Origin: Xanthomonas sp. SI
Lineage (GTDB): Bacteria; Pseudomonadota; Gammaproteobacteria; Xanthomonadales; Xanthomonadaceae
Length of the DNA stretch: 64,000 bases
Reading direction: 5' to 3'
Assembly: GCF_014236855.1 (NCBI RefSeq)
Contig: NZ_CP051261.1
Coordinates: forward strand, 1,798,001 to 1,862,000
The notes under the pieces: generated by a model
Told to the model about the DNA's origin: nothing
Seen by the model: the letters and a program-made list of their open reading frames with translations, nothing else
Database searches by the model: none
In this document: one piece after another, positions 45,768-54,795 of the stretch
How positions within the stretch are numbered: position 1 is the first letter of the stretch
Layout: each line of letters begins with the position of its first letter
Made by a program: the position numbers and the translations under genes

Positions 45768-46089
45768 CCGCCTGGTCGATCCATGCGCAGGCGCTGGGCT
45801 CGGCAGGCCGGCACCGCTGCCGCACCGAGGCGCCATTCGCCTGGTGCGGCGCCGCCGCTAGCGTGGCTTTGCGCCCAAAGCAGTCATCGACATGCCGAAC
45901 GGCGCTAAGCAGTCATCGACATGCCGAACGGCGCTGAGCCAGCGCCCGCGCGCCGAGACCATGGCGAAGACCGCGCCGAACGAACTGCCGTCTCCAGCCT
46001 TCACCGCCGCATGCGTTGCGCAACACACGCCATCCGAACGCACGATGCGTTCTGCTGGCGCTTCCGCTCCGCCACCGGTCCATCGCCTC
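45768..46089. other. intergenic region with a perfect 29-base duplication
   Basis: 322 bases between the nitrilase and DUF3616 genes. A perfect tandem duplication of 29 bases lies at 45878-45906 and 45907-45935 (unit contains CAGTCATCGACATGCCG). The frame of the next gene extends into this stretch, but the predicted residues there look non-coding. Confidence 0.6.
45878..45935. repeat. perfect 2 x 29-base tandem duplication
   Basis: Two identical neighbouring units, each starting AAGCAGTCATCG and ending GAACGGCGCT. Each unit contains an ATG (ACATGCCGAACGG). The perfect identity implies a recent slippage or duplication event. Confidence 0.9.
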
Positions 46090-47172
46090 ATGCCCAAGAC
46101 TCTGCTGCCGCACGCCGTGCGCCTGGAATTCGCGCCCGGCGCGCTGGTCCACGCCAATCTGTCCGGCGCCGCCTTCACCGACGACTGGCTGTGGGTGGCC
46201 GGCGACGAAGCCTGCGCGGTCGATCGCCTGCACGCGCTGGCGCCGGTCGGCAACGAGGCGCTGCGCTTCGGCGAAGGCCGCAGCTTCGCCCTCGGCGAGT
46301 TGCTCGACCTGCCCGGCGACCACGACGAGGAGGCCGACCTGGAAGGCATGGCGCTGTCGCCCGGCTACCTGTGGGTGGTCGGCTCGCACGGCATGAAGCG
46401 CAAGAACGCCAAGCCCGACCGCGGCGACGCCGACAACGGCAAGCGCCTGGCCAAGCTCAAGCTCGACGCCAACCGGCGCCTGCTCGCCTGCCTGCCGATC
46501 GAGCGCGATGCCGACGGCGCGCCGCAACTGGTCCGCGAGGCGGCCGACGGCCGTCGCGCACTGCGGCTGAAGGGCGACGCCAAGCACAACCAGCTCACGG
46601 AACTGCTCGAAGACGATGCGCATTTCGGCGCCTATCTGAAGATTCCCGGCAAGGACAACGGCTTTGATATCGAAGGCATGGCGGTGGACGGCCAGCGCCT
46701 GCTGCTGGGCCTGCGCGGCCCGGTGCTGCGCGGCTGGGCCGGACTGCTGGAGATCGCGGTGGAGGCGCATCACGACCATCTGCGGCTGGTGCCGCTGGAC
46801 GCGGAGGGCACCTTGCTGCGCAAGCATTTCCTGCAACTGGGCGGGCTGGGCGTGCGCGACCTGCATTTCCACGGCCAGGACCTGTACCTGCTGGCCGGCC
46901 CGACCATGGTGCTGAACGGCGAGATCCGCCTGTTCCGCTGGCCCGGCGCGCGCGCGGCGCTGACCGCCAACCGCGAGCCGGTGCGGTTCCAGCGCGAGCT
47001 GATCAAATCGCTGGCGCTGCCGCACGGCGAGGACAGCGATCGCGCCGAAGCGCTGTGCAACCTGCCGCCGGCGCTGTCCGGCGGCGTGCCGAGCTGGCTG
47101 GTGCTGTACGACGCGCCGGGACCGGCGCGCAGCGACGGCGAGTGCGTCGTGCACGGCGATCTGCTGCGCTAG
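46090..47172 (+). CDS. DUF3616 family protein (predicted beta-propeller)
   Basis: 360 residues. Repeated strand patterns of the form DLEGMALSPGYLWVVGSHG (about 78-96) and FDIEGMAVDGQRLLLGLRGP (about 195-214) look like blades of a propeller. GKDNGFDIEGMA and the LHFHGQDLYLLAGPTM segment are typical of DUF3616. No enzymatic role is known. No signal peptide is evident with the start at 46090 (MPKTLLPHAVRLEF). Starts up to 200 bases upstream are in frame but read through the duplicated segment and are unlikely. Confidence 0.82.
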   Translation: MPKTLLPHAVRLEFAPGALVHANLSGAAFTDDWLWVAGDEACAVDRLHALAPVGNEALRFGEGRSFALGELLDLPGDHDEEADLEGMALSPGYLWVVGSHGMKRKNAKPDRGDADNGKRLAKLKLDANRRLLACLPIERDADGAPQLVREAADGRRALRLKGDAKHNQLTELLEDDAHFGAYLKIPGKDNGFDIEGMAVDGQRLLLGLRGPVLRGWAGLLEIAVEAHHDHLRLVPLDAEGTLLRKHFLQLGGLGVRDLHFHGQDLYLLAGPTMVLNGEIRLFRWPGARAALTANREPVRFQRELIKSLALPHGEDSDRAEALCNLPPALSGGVPSWLVLYDAPGPARSDGECVVHGDLLR

Positions 47173-47221
47173 CGCCTGCCCGAATCGTGGCCCCGGGTGA
47201 ATCGCCAGAGTTCAGGTCTTT

Positions 47222-47290
47222 TGTAGGAGCGGCTTCAGCCGCGACAGGCACTACCAGTAAGGCGCGTCGCGGCTGAAGCCGCTCCTACAA
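47222..47290. repeat. REP-like inverted pair (BIME)
   Basis: Facing arms TGTAGGAGCGGCTTCAGCC and its reverse complement, separated by CAGGCACTACCAGTAAGGCG. It lies between the DUF3616 stop and gltX, about 90 bases upstream of the gltX start. Confidence 0.85.
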
Positions 47291-47378
47291 TGGAAAAGCT
47301 TAGGCACGGCACCGCTTCCGGGCACCGTCGGGCACGGCGGGGTAAAATCGCCCGATTCCCGTTTGCTCCGAGCGTTCC

Positions 47379-48785
47379 ATGGCCTGCCGCACCCGTTTCG
47401 CCCCCAGTCCCACCGGTTACCTGCACATCGGCGGCGCGCGCACCGCGCTGTACTGCTGGCTGGAGGCGCGCCACCGCGGCGGTGAGTTCGTGCTGCGCAT
47501 CGAGGACACCGACCGCGAGCGCAGCACCCAGGCGGCGATCGACGCCATCCTGGAAGCGATGGACTGGCTCGGCCTGGACTACGACGAAGGCCCGGTCTAC
47601 CAGACCCAGCGCATCGCCCGCTACCAGGAAGTGGCCGAACAGCTGCTCGCCGCCGGCAAGGCCTACTACGCCTACGAGACCCGCGAGGAACTCGATGCGA
47701 TGCGCGAGGCGGCCATGGCCAAGCAGGAGAAGCCGCGCTACAACGGCGCCGCGCGCGAGCAGAACCTGGCCTACCGCGACGACCCGAACCGGGTGATCCG
47801 CTTCAAGAACCCCGTCGGCGGCAGCGTGGTGTTCGACGACCTGATCAAGGGCCGCATCGAGATCGCCAACAGCGAACTCGACGACATGGTGATCTTCCGT
47901 CCCGACGGCTATCCCACCTACAACTTCGCGGTGGTGGTGGACGACTGGGACATGGGCATCACCGAAGTGATCCGCGGCGACGACCACATCAACAACACCC
48001 CGCGCCAGATCAACATCTACGAAGCGCTGGGCGCGCTGGTGCCGAAGTTCGCGCACATGCCGATGATCCTGGACGAGCAGGGCGCCAAGCTGTCCAAGCG
48101 CACCGGCGCGGCCGACGTGATGCAGTACAAGGACGCCGGCTACCTGCCGCACGCGCTGATCAACTACCTGGCGCGGCTGGGCTGGTCGCACGGCGACCAG
48201 GAACTGTTTGGCCGCCAGGAATTGATCGACCTGTTCGACGTCAAGGACGTCAACTCCAAGGCCGCGCGGCTGGATATGGCCAAGCTCGGCTGGGTCAACC
48301 AGCATTATCTGAAGACCGACGACCCGGCCACGATCGCGCCGCAGCTGGACTACCAGCTGGCCAAGCTCGGCATCGACCCCGCCGCCGGCCCGGCCGCCGC
48401 CGACGTGGTGTTGGCGCTGCGCGAGCGCGTGCAGACGCTGAAGGAAATGGCCGAGAAGGCGGTGGTCTGGTACCGGCCGCTGGAGACCTATGACGAAGCG
48501 GCGGTGGCCAAGCACCTGAAGCCGGGCGCCGAACTGGCGCTGGGCAAGGCGCGCGAGCTGCTGGCCGCGCTGGGCGAGTGGAGCGTGGACGGCGTGTCCG
48601 CCGCGCTGCACGACGCCGCCGCGGCGCTGGAGATCGGCATGGGCAAGGTGGCGCAGCCGCTGCGCGTGGCCATCACCGGCACCCAGGTCAGCCCCGATAT
48701 CTCGCACACGGTCTACCTGGCCGGGCGCGAGCAGGCCTTGAAACGCATCGATGCCGCGCTCATCAAGATCCCAGCGGGAAGCTGA
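47379..48785 (+). CDS. gltX: glutamyl-tRNA synthetase
   Basis: 468 residues, the usual length for the bacterial discriminating enzyme. Class I motifs: [16 protein letters not shown] (HIGH, residues about 6-21) and KLSKRTGA (KMSKS, about 240). [24 protein letters not shown] and [12 protein letters not shown] form the Glu and tRNA acceptor site. The C-terminal helical anticodon-binding domain is complete. It charges tRNA-Glu in the cytoplasm. The ATG at 47379 opens (M)[12 protein letters not shown]. zur follows after 16 bases. Confidence 0.98.
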   Translation: MACRTRFAPSPTGYLHIGGARTALYCWLEARHRGGEFVLRIEDTDRERSTQAAIDAILEAMDWLGLDYDEGPVYQTQRIARYQEVAEQLLAAGKAYYAYETREELDAMREAAMAKQEKPRYNGAAREQNLAYRDDPNRVIRFKNPVGGSVVFDDLIKGRIEIANSELDDMVIFRPDGYPTYNFAVVVDDWDMGITEVIRGDDHINNTPRQINIYEALGALVPKFAHMPMILDEQGAKLSKRTGAADVMQYKDAGYLPHALINYLARLGWSHGDQELFGRQELIDLFDVKDVNSKAARLDMAKLGWVNQHYLKTDDPATIAPQLDYQLAKLGIDPAAGPAAADVVLALRERVQTLKEMAEKAVVWYRPLETYDEAAVAKHLKPGAELALGKARELLAALGEWSVDGVSAALHDAAAALEIGMGKVAQPLRVAITGTQVSPDISHTVYLAGREQALKRIDAALIKIPAGS

Positions 48786-48801
48786 TTCCCCGGAGAAGCC
48801 C

Positions 48802-49290
48802 ATGTCCAGCAAGAAGACCGCCTGCACCGAGCCGCACCACCACGTCCACGACGCCGACGACTTCGTCAAGGTGGTGGAGCGGGTGAGCCGCGAACGCGGG
48901 CTGCGGCTGACCCCGATCCGCGCCAACGTGCTGCGCCTGATCGCCGAGGCCGGGCGGCCGGTGAAGGCCTACGACCTGCTGGAATGGGTGCGCGAAGGCA
49001 AGAGCGTGGGTGCCGATGCACCGCCCACCGTGTACCGCGCGCTGGATTTCCTGATGGCCAACGGCTTCGTGCACAAGCTCGAGTCGGTCAACGCCTTCGT
49101 CGCCTGCCACCATCCCAGCAGCGCCCAGCACTCGGTACCGTTCCTGATCTGCGATCGCTGCCACAGCGCGGTCGAACTGGAGGACCGCGACGTGGTCGCG
49201 CAACTGGAACAGCGCGCCAAGGCGCTGGGCTTCCAGCCGCAGGCGCAGACCCTGGAAGTGCACGGGCTGTGCGCGCGCTGCGCGGGGTAG
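48802..49290 (+). CDS. zur: Fur-family zinc uptake regulator (Zur-like)
   Basis: 162 residues. A winged-helix domain (RLTPIRANVLRLIAEAGRPVKAYDLLEWV; PPTVYRALDFLMANGFVHKLES) is followed by a Fur-type dimerisation domain. Cysteine pairs ICDRCHS and LCARCAG form the structural zinc site, and FVACHHP gives regulatory ligands. The spacing fits Zur rather than Fur. The N-terminus has a His-rich extension (PHHHVHDADD) ahead of the DNA-binding domain. In the same direction as gltX with a 16-base gap, so likely co-transcribed. It should repress zinc uptake genes when zinc is plentiful. Confidence 0.88.
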   Translation: MSSKKTACTEPHHHVHDADDFVKVVERVSRERGLRLTPIRANVLRLIAEAGRPVKAYDLLEWVREGKSVGADAPPTVYRALDFLMANGFVHKLESVNAFVACHHPSSAQHSVPFLICDRCHSAVELEDRDVVAQLEQRAKALGFQPQAQTLEVHGLCARCAG

Positions 49291-49546
49291 GGCGCTGCGC
49301 TTCCGGAAATGTTGTGCGGAGCTGCCCGCGACGCTATGCGTCGGGCCGCCGCGCGCGGGCATACGGCCACGAAGCGCTGCCTGCCGATCGCCTGAGGCCT
49401 CGCCGCCGCCGCTGCAGTGGATCGCGGATGGCGTCGGCTGACGCAAGCAAACCGTCAGGGAACGCCGACTTGGCGTAGCGTCGGACGTTGCGATCCGACG
49501 CAGATTCGAGCCCTTGCAACGGCGTGCCGAGGATCCGCCGCCCGCC

Positions 49547-49918
49547 TCAGCCATGCTCCAGCACATCGCCGAAGCGCAGCCGCGTCCACGCTTCGGCCGC
49601 CGCCTGTGCGAGCGCAGCCGAAACGCTGCTGCCCTCGGCCAGGGTGGTATCGCCGCGCGGATCGATGACTTCCCATTCCCAGGTCCGCGTCCGCTTGGGC
49701 AGCCACGCCGCGAGCAGCAGTGCAGGCAACTCCGCGTTCCCGGTGACGACATCGCAGCGCCAGATCAACAGGTCCGCCAGCGTGTCGCGTTGCCAGCGCG
49801 GCCGCGCCGTGTGGTCCGCAGCGGCGTCGCGCGTCGGAGCGGGGCGGGCACGCTGCAGCGGCACGGCGAAGGCGTGCGCCTCGTGCGTGCCGGGAATCGG
49901 GTAGGTCGTCTTGTGCAT
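49547..49918 (-). CDS. hypothetical protein
   Basis: 123 residues, soluble, with no recognised family. A Trp-rich patch TRTWEWEVIDPRGDT (about 78-92) is followed by an alanine-rich helix (VSAALAQAAAEAWTRLR). The ATG at 49918 has AGAGGA at good distance, and codon use fits the neighbours, supporting a real gene. It is convergent with zur, with 256 bases between containing nothing notable. Function unknown. Confidence 0.68.
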   Translation of the reverse strand: MHKTTYPIPGTHEAHAFAVPLQRARPAPTRDAAADHTARPRWQRDTLADLLIWRCDVVTGNAELPALLLAAWLPKRTRTWEWEVIDPRGDTTLAEGSSVSAALAQAAAEAWTRLRFGDVLEHG

Positions 49919-50278
49919 GCTCGCTTCCTCTGTGACAAAGAAGGCGTGCCGGGAGACCTGCGAGAGACCCCATCGGACACACCCGCATCGACCGGCGCTG
50001 CCGGTGGCTGGTGTCGCGGGTGCCCGATTGGCTGAGATGTCGCCGCTGGATGCGGCGACGGCCGGGCTACCATCCGGCCTGCTCTCTTTCGACCGCCGCA
50101 GCGTACCCATTCCAGGGTGCCGCGACAAGCGCTTTTTGTTGCCGCAAACTATTGTTTTTGCTTGGGATATGTGAGCAATCGGCGCGCTGTCGGCGCGGTC
50201 GCTGGCTGCCCGGCGGAGCAGCCGCGGCGGTGCCACCGCGGCCGAACGGCAAATCGCTGCAGGGCCGCCTGCATGAGG
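49919..50278. other. intergenic region with an AT-rich stretch
   Basis: 360 bases between the small unknown gene and the sugar transporter, both leftward. Around 50130-50175 the sequence becomes AT-rich (TTTTTGTTGCCGCAAACTA, ATTGTTTTTGC), which could hold the promoter for the unknown gene. No hairpin with T-run follows the transporter. No gene. Confidence 0.45.
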
Positions 50279-51580
50279 CTAGACGGCGGGTGCAGGCGAC
50301 GTCTTCGCGCCCCACAGTGCGTAGAACAGCACGTACAACTCGCACGCGGCGGTGAGCAGGAAGGCCTGTTGCAGGCCGACGTGGTCGGCCAGCCAGCCCT
50401 GCACCACCACCAGCGCGCCGCCGGCGATGGCCATGATCAGCAGGCCGGAGCCTTCCTCGGTGAGCGGACCCAGGCCCTTGATGCCGAGGGTGAAGATGGT
50501 CGGGAACATGATCGAGTGGAACAGGCCCACCGCGATCAGCGACCACATCGCGACGTGGCCGGTGGTGAACACGGTCAGCAGCACCACCACGAACGCGCCG
50601 ATCGAGAACAGCGCCAGCACGGTTTCCGGCGCGATGCGGCGCATCAGCGCGCTGCCGGCGAAGCGCCCCACCATCATCCCGCCCCACAGCAGGAACAGGT
50701 AGTGCGAGGCCTGTTCGTGGGTGAGGTTGCCGATGTGCGGCTGCGACACGAAATTGATGAACAGGTTGGACACGCCGATCTCGGCGATCAGGTAGATGAA
50801 GATGGCCGGGATGCCGAGCACCAGGTTGCGGTGCCGCCACAGCGAATGGCTGGCGCGCTGCGCGCCGGTGGCACGCTGGGTGGCCTGGCCGAGCGCGGGC
50901 AGCTTGAAGCGGGCGATGACCACGGCCAGCAGCACCAGCACCACGGCGACGATGAGGTAGGGCAACTGCACCGATTGCGCGTCGGCCAGGCGTTCGGCCT
51001 GGGTCAGCACCGCATCGCCCTTGGCGGTACCCGAGGCCGAGCGGCCCAGGATCAGGTAACCGCCGAACAGCGGCGCCAGCGTGGTGCCGACCGAGTTGAA
51101 CGCCTGCACCAGGTTGAGTCGCGCCGAGGCGGTGTCCGCGCTGCCGATCACCGCGACATAGGGATTGGCAGCGACCTGCAGCAAGGTGATGCCGCTGGCG
51201 ATCACGAACAGCGAGCCGAGGGTGATGCCGTACGAGACCAGCCGCGCGGCCGCGATCATGCCCAGCGCGCCCAGCGCCATGATGCCCAGGCCGATCACCA
51301 GCGCGCGCTGGTAGCCGATGCGTTCGATCAGCTTGGCCGACGGCAGCGAGGCGAAGAAATAGGCGATGAACCAGACCGACTCGATCAACGTGGCCTGGGT
51401 GTAGCTCAGCTCGAACACGCTGCGCAGGTGCGGCAGCAGCGTGTTGTTGATGACGGTGATGAAGCCCCACATGAAGAACAGCGAGGCCAGCAGCGACAGC
51501 GCGGCGCGGTAGGACGGCGCGTTGCCGGTGAGCGGTGCGGAGTGGGAAAGCGGAGCCGCCGGCCCCATCGGTCCTGCCAT
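50279..51580 (-). CDS. sugar MFS transporter (FucP/GluP-like)
   Basis: 433 residues, 12 transmembrane helices. Helix 1 carries SLFFMWGFITVINNTLLPHLR, and later LLQVAANPYVAVIGSADTASARLNLVQAFNSVGTTLAPLFGG, both typical of the fucose/glucose/galactose:H+ symporters. It probably imports a hexose or a derivative. Ribosome site AGAGGA precedes the ATG at 51580. No catabolic or regulatory gene adjoins it, so the substrate cannot be inferred from context. In Xanthomonas such transporters often serve fructose/mannose, GlcNAc or xylose loci elsewhere. Confidence 0.9.
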   Translation of the reverse strand: MAGPMGPAAPLSHSAPLTGNAPSYRAALSLLASLFFMWGFITVINNTLLPHLRSVFELSYTQATLIESVWFIAYFFASLPSAKLIERIGYQRALVIGLGIMALGALGMIAAARLVSYGITLGSLFVIASGITLLQVAANPYVAVIGSADTASARLNLVQAFNSVGTTLAPLFGGYLILGRSASGTAKGDAVLTQAERLADAQSVQLPYLIVAVVLVLLAVVIARFKLPALGQATQRATGAQRASHSLWRHRNLVLGIPAIFIYLIAEIGVSNLFINFVSQPHIGNLTHEQASHYLFLLWGGMMVGRFAGSALMRRIAPETVLALFSIGAFVVVLLTVFTTGHVAMWSLIAVGLFHSIMFPTIFTLGIKGLGPLTEEGSGLLIMAIAGGALVVVQGWLADHVGLQQAFLLTAACELYVLFYALWGAKTSPAPAV

Positions 51581-52225
51581 CGTGGGTGTCCTCTACGCTG
51601 TTACGGGGTTTGTCGTCGGGCACGCGCGGGCGTGTGCCTGCGCTGCAACAGCGCAGCTGTCGCGCGGGTTGCGGCGTTGTTGCGCAGGGCCGCAAACGAT
51701 ATCGCGGCGCGAGCGCAGGGGCGAGGATAGGCGCCGCGCTTCGCGCACGACCAATGATTTAAATCGCGGCGGTTATACGGTTATTGCAATGCTGCACTGC
51801 AGCGGCGCGTCGTTCTGGCGGCTGTGTGGATGCGTCTTCTGCGACTGGTCGGCAGCGACTGGTTCGCCTGCCGCAACAGGCGCCGCGTTGCATTTCGCGG
51901 CCAACCTATGGGCTGTGGACGCGGTCGCAGGGCATGGGTGCACAGAGGCGCGCGTGGTGTCGCTGTGGTGCATGAGCGAAGAATGCGCGGACGGAGCGAC
52001 GAGAACATGGCCGGCGAACCGCGGGAGTTATCTGCGACGATAGTCGTGGACGCCGAAGCAGGGCTTGCCATTCATGCGCGGCGGTCATGTGTATCGCGCG
52101 GCTTTGCTGCAACGCCGCCGGACGATTGATGAGCGGCGCTTATGGCGGCATGTACGCGTCATGGGCTAGTGCCGCCAGCGCTGCGCGCCTACAGTCGCTG
52201 CAGACGTCCATGCAAGGAGAATCTG
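51581..52225. other. long intergenic region without a convincing gene
   Basis: 645 bases between the leftward sugar transporter and the rightward cupin gene. AT-rich patches (CAATGATTTAAATCG and GTTATACGGTTATTGCAAT, 51750-51790) probably hold the transporter promoter. Short frames at 51780-52130 on both strands are Arg/Cys-rich, lack ribosome sites and look like noise. No repeat element was found. Confidence 0.5.
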
Positions 52226-52696
52226 ATGAGCCTGTTCGCCACTGCCATGTCGCTGTCGATGATGGCCGCTGCGGTTCCCGACGATGACGCCAAGCCGATC
52301 AGGATCGCCCGTGCCGGCAGCACCGCGTCGGCGGTCGGTCCGGCGGCGTATTTCACCGGCACGGTGCGCATCGATGCGCCGTTCCAGGGCGAGGCGCCGG
52401 CGCGCGTCGGCGGCGCCACGGTCAGTTTCGAACCGGGCGCGCGCACGGCCTGGCACACCCATCCCTTGGGGCAGACCCTGATCGTCACCGCCGGCGTCGG
52501 CCATGTGCAGGAATGGGGCAAGCCGGCGCAGGAGATCCGCCCCGGCGACATCGTGTGGATTCCGCCGGGGGTCAAGCATTGGCACGGCGCCAGCGCGCAG
52601 GTGGCGATGACCCACATCGCCATCGCCGAAGCGGTGGACGGCTCGCCGGTGACCTGGCTGGAGCCGGTGTCGGACAGTCAGTACCGCGGGGAGTGA
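52226..52696 (+). CDS. small cupin protein, (R)-mandelonitrile lyase-like
   Basis: 156 residues with a short hydrophobic N-terminus ([17 protein letters not shown]) that may be a weak signal peptide. The single cupin shows [15 protein letters not shown] (two His and a Gln as metal ligands), GHVQEWG, and [12 protein letters not shown] (third His). This ligand set and wording match the manganese cupins of Granulicella type that act as hydroxynitrile lyases. In vivo such proteins may have other roles. AAGGAGAATCTG gives a strong ribosome site at the ATG. Confidence 0.87.
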   Translation: MSLFATAMSLSMMAAAVPDDDAKPIRIARAGSTASAVGPAAYFTGTVRIDAPFQGEAPARVGGATVSFEPGARTAWHTHPLGQTLIVTAGVGHVQEWGKPAQEIRPGDIVWIPPGVKHWHGASAQVAMTHIAIAEAVDGSPVTWLEPVSDSQYRGE

Positions 52697-52738
52697 GCGA
52701 TGCACATTGCGCGGGCGTGTGTGCGATTGCGATTGACC

Positions 52739-52807
52739 TGTAGGAGCGGCTTCAGCCGCGACAGGCTCTATCGGTAATGCCTGTCGCGGCTGAAGCCGCT
52801 CCTACAG
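52739..52807. repeat. REP-like inverted pair (BIME)
   Basis: Facing arms of TGTAGGAGCGGCTTCAGCC separated by CAGGCTCTATCGGTAATGCC. It sits between the convergent cupin and TetR genes and probably ends both transcripts. Confidence 0.85.
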
Positions 52808-52828
52808 AGGCGCCTGTTGGCGCTCTCG

Positions 52829-53431
52829 CTATGCCCCATAACCGCCGAAGAACACCTGCAGCGCGCGCCGCGTCGCGTCGCGCAGGTATTCCGGCGACGG
52901 GTTCTTCAGTGCGCCGAACAGGCACGGCATCAGCGTTTCCGCTTCCAGCAGCCCGGCCAGGTGGCGGGCGGCGGTGGTCGGGTCGGCGCGGCGCAAGCGG
53001 CCCTGGTCCATCTGTGCCTGCAGGAACGTGCCGAGGCGGTGCATGCCCTGGTCGGGCCCGCTCTGGAAGAACAGCAGGCCGATGTCCGAGCGGCCGGAGA
53101 CGCCGATGATGGTCTGCCACACCTGCAACGACTGCGCCGAGCACAGGAACGCCAGGGCGTCTTCGCCCAGGCGCTGCAACGCGGTCGGCAGATCGTCCTT
53201 GGACTGTTCCAGCGTGGCCAGGATCGGATCCATGAACTGTTCCGCGACGCTGTGCGCCACCGCCACGAACAATTCCTCCTTGGACGGGAAATAGCCGTAC
53301 AGGGTGCGTTTGGAGCTTCCGGCGCGGGTGGCGATCTGGGTCATCGAGGCGCCCTCGAAACCGGCCTCCAGGAACACCGCGGCCGCCGCTTCGACGATCG
53401 CCTCGCGTTTGGCTTCGGTCCTGACGCGCAT
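52829..53431 (-). CDS. TetR family repressor, divergent to the RND efflux operon
   Basis: 200 residues. The N-terminal helix-turn-helix reads [45 protein letters not shown] (residues about 11-55), followed by a helical ligand-binding domain (LQVWQTIIGVSGR). It is divergent from the adaptor gene across 138 bases that contain a repeated AGTATACCGA box. By position it is the local repressor of the pump, comparable to SmeT or NalC-type regulators. The ATG at 53431 gives a family-like start. Confidence 0.92.
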   Translation of the reverse strand: MRVRTEAKREAIVEAAAAVFLEAGFEGASMTQIATRAGSSKRTLYGYFPSKEELFVAVAHSVAEQFMDPILATLEQSKDDLPTALQRLGEDALAFLCSAQSLQVWQTIIGVSGRSDIGLLFFQSGPDQGMHRLGTFLQAQMDQGRLRRADPTTAARHLAGLLEAETLMPCLFGALKNPSPEYLRDATRRALQVFFGGYGA

Positions 53432-53457
53432 CGCTGTGCCATGGGGAAGGGCGCTTA

Positions 53458-53515
53458 AGTATACCGAGAGGGCAGAAATGATTGACGGCGCCGAATTGCA
53501 CGAATAGTATACCGA
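53458..53515. promoter_or_regulatory. candidate TetR operator boxes in the RND/TetR intergenic region
   Basis: AGTATACCGA occurs at 53458-53467 and again at 53506-53515, 48 bases apart, in an AT-richer section of the divergent promoter. The second box is followed by ACCGTACCGTTTAG, a partial repeat. GTATAC within each box is a perfect palindrome. Binding by the adjacent TetR is inferred. Confidence 0.6.
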
Positions 53516-53569
53516 ACCGTACCGTTTAGATTCTTTCAGCCTCCCTGCGTTCCCACCCGGAGATTCCCC

Positions 53570-54781
53570 GTGCGTCCTGTCCTTTCCTCTCGTCTATCGC
53601 TGGCCCTGGCCGTGGCGGCCACCTCGCTGCTGAGCGCGTGCGGTTCGCCCCCGGGCGGTCCGCCGCCGCAGGAGGGCACGCCGGAGATGGGCGTGGTCAC
53701 CGTCGCCACGCGGCCGGTCACCCTGACCACCGAGTTGCCGGGGCGCACGCTGCCGTACCTGATCGCCGACGTGCGGCCGCAGGTGAACGGCATCATCCAG
53801 GTGCGCAAGTTCCGCGAAGGCGGCGAGGTCAAGGCCGGCGAGACGCTGTACCAGATCGATCCGTCCAGCTACCGCGCCACCTACGACAGCTACGTGGCGG
53901 CGCTGGGCAAGGCCCAGGCCACGCTGCGCACTGCGCGGCTGAAGGCCGAGCGCTACCGCGAACTGGTCAAGGTGTCGGCGATCAGCAAGCAGGACAACGA
54001 CGATGCCGACGCCGCGTTGGGCCAGGCCGAGGCGGATGTCGCCGCGGCCAAGGCCAACGTGGAGAGCGCGCGCATCAACCTGGCCTATGCGCGGGTGGAT
54101 GCGCCGATTTCCGGGCGCATCGGCAAGTCCAGCGTGACCGCCGGCGCGCTGGTCACCGCCAGCCAGTCGACCGCGCTGGCCACGATCCAGCAGTTGGACC
54201 CGATCTACGTCGATGTCACCCAGCCCAGCGCTTCGCTGCTGCGGCTCAGGCAGGCGCTGGCCAGCGGCGAGCTGGAAAAGGCCGACGCCACCGCGGCCAA
54301 GGTGAATCTGCTGCTGGAAGACGGCAGCGCGTATCCGCTGCAGGGACGGCTGGAATTCTCCGATGTCACCGTCGACCAGAACACCGGCTCGATCACCTTG
54401 CGCGCTGTGTTCCCGAATCCGAACGCGGACCTGCTGCCCGGCATGTACGTGCGCGCGGTGCTGCAGGAAGGGGTGAAGGACGACGGCCTGCTGGTGCCGC
54501 AGCGCGCGGTGTCGCGCAACGGCGCCGGCAAGCCGACCGCGTACGTGGTCGGTAGCGATCACAAGCTGCAGTTGCGCGTGCTGGAGACCGACCGTGCGGT
54601 CGGCGACCAATGGCTGGTGCGCAGCGGGCTCAAGCCCGGCGAGCAACTGGTGGTCGAAGGCCAGTCGCGGGCGCAGCCCGGGACGACGGTCAAGACCGTG
54701 CCGTGGCAGCCGAAGCCGGCGGCCACGGGCGCGCCTGCCGCCGCCGCACCCGCCGCGGCCACGCCGCGCGCGGCCAACTGA
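53570..54781 (+). CDS. RND efflux periplasmic adaptor subunit (AcrA/MexA-like)
   Basis: 403 residues. A lipoprotein signal (hydrophobic run, lipobox LLSAC, Cys at about 24) precedes the lipoyl half-motif (VRPQVNGIIQVRKFREGGEVKAGE), a coiled-coil hairpin of about 70 residues (YDSYVAALGKAQATLRTARLKAERY...), the second lipoyl half (ARVDAPISGRIGKS), and the beta-barrel and membrane-proximal domains. It ends in a Pro/Ala-rich tail. It joins the pump to the outer-membrane channel. The start is a GTG at 53570 with GGAG seven bases upstream. First gene of the operon. Confidence 0.96.
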   Translation: MRPVLSSRLSLALAVAATSLLSACGSPPGGPPPQEGTPEMGVVTVATRPVTLTTELPGRTLPYLIADVRPQVNGIIQVRKFREGGEVKAGETLYQIDPSSYRATYDSYVAALGKAQATLRTARLKAERYRELVKVSAISKQDNDDADAALGQAEADVAAAKANVESARINLAYARVDAPISGRIGKSSVTAGALVTASQSTALATIQQLDPIYVDVTQPSASLLRLRQALASGELEKADATAAKVNLLLEDGSAYPLQGRLEFSDVTVDQNTGSITLRAVFPNPNADLLPGMYVRAVLQEGVKDDGLLVPQRAVSRNGAGKPTAYVVGSDHKLQLRVLETDRAVGDQWLVRSGLKPGEQLVVEGQSRAQPGTTVKTVPWQPKPAATGAPAAAAPAAATPRAAN

Positions 54782-54795
54782 GGCGCTAGACCGTC

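Noticed and set aside
51773..52135. Several 60-100 residue frames between the sugar transporter and the cupin gene
   Set aside because: All are Cys/Arg/His-rich, overlap each other on both strands, lack ribosome sites and match no family.
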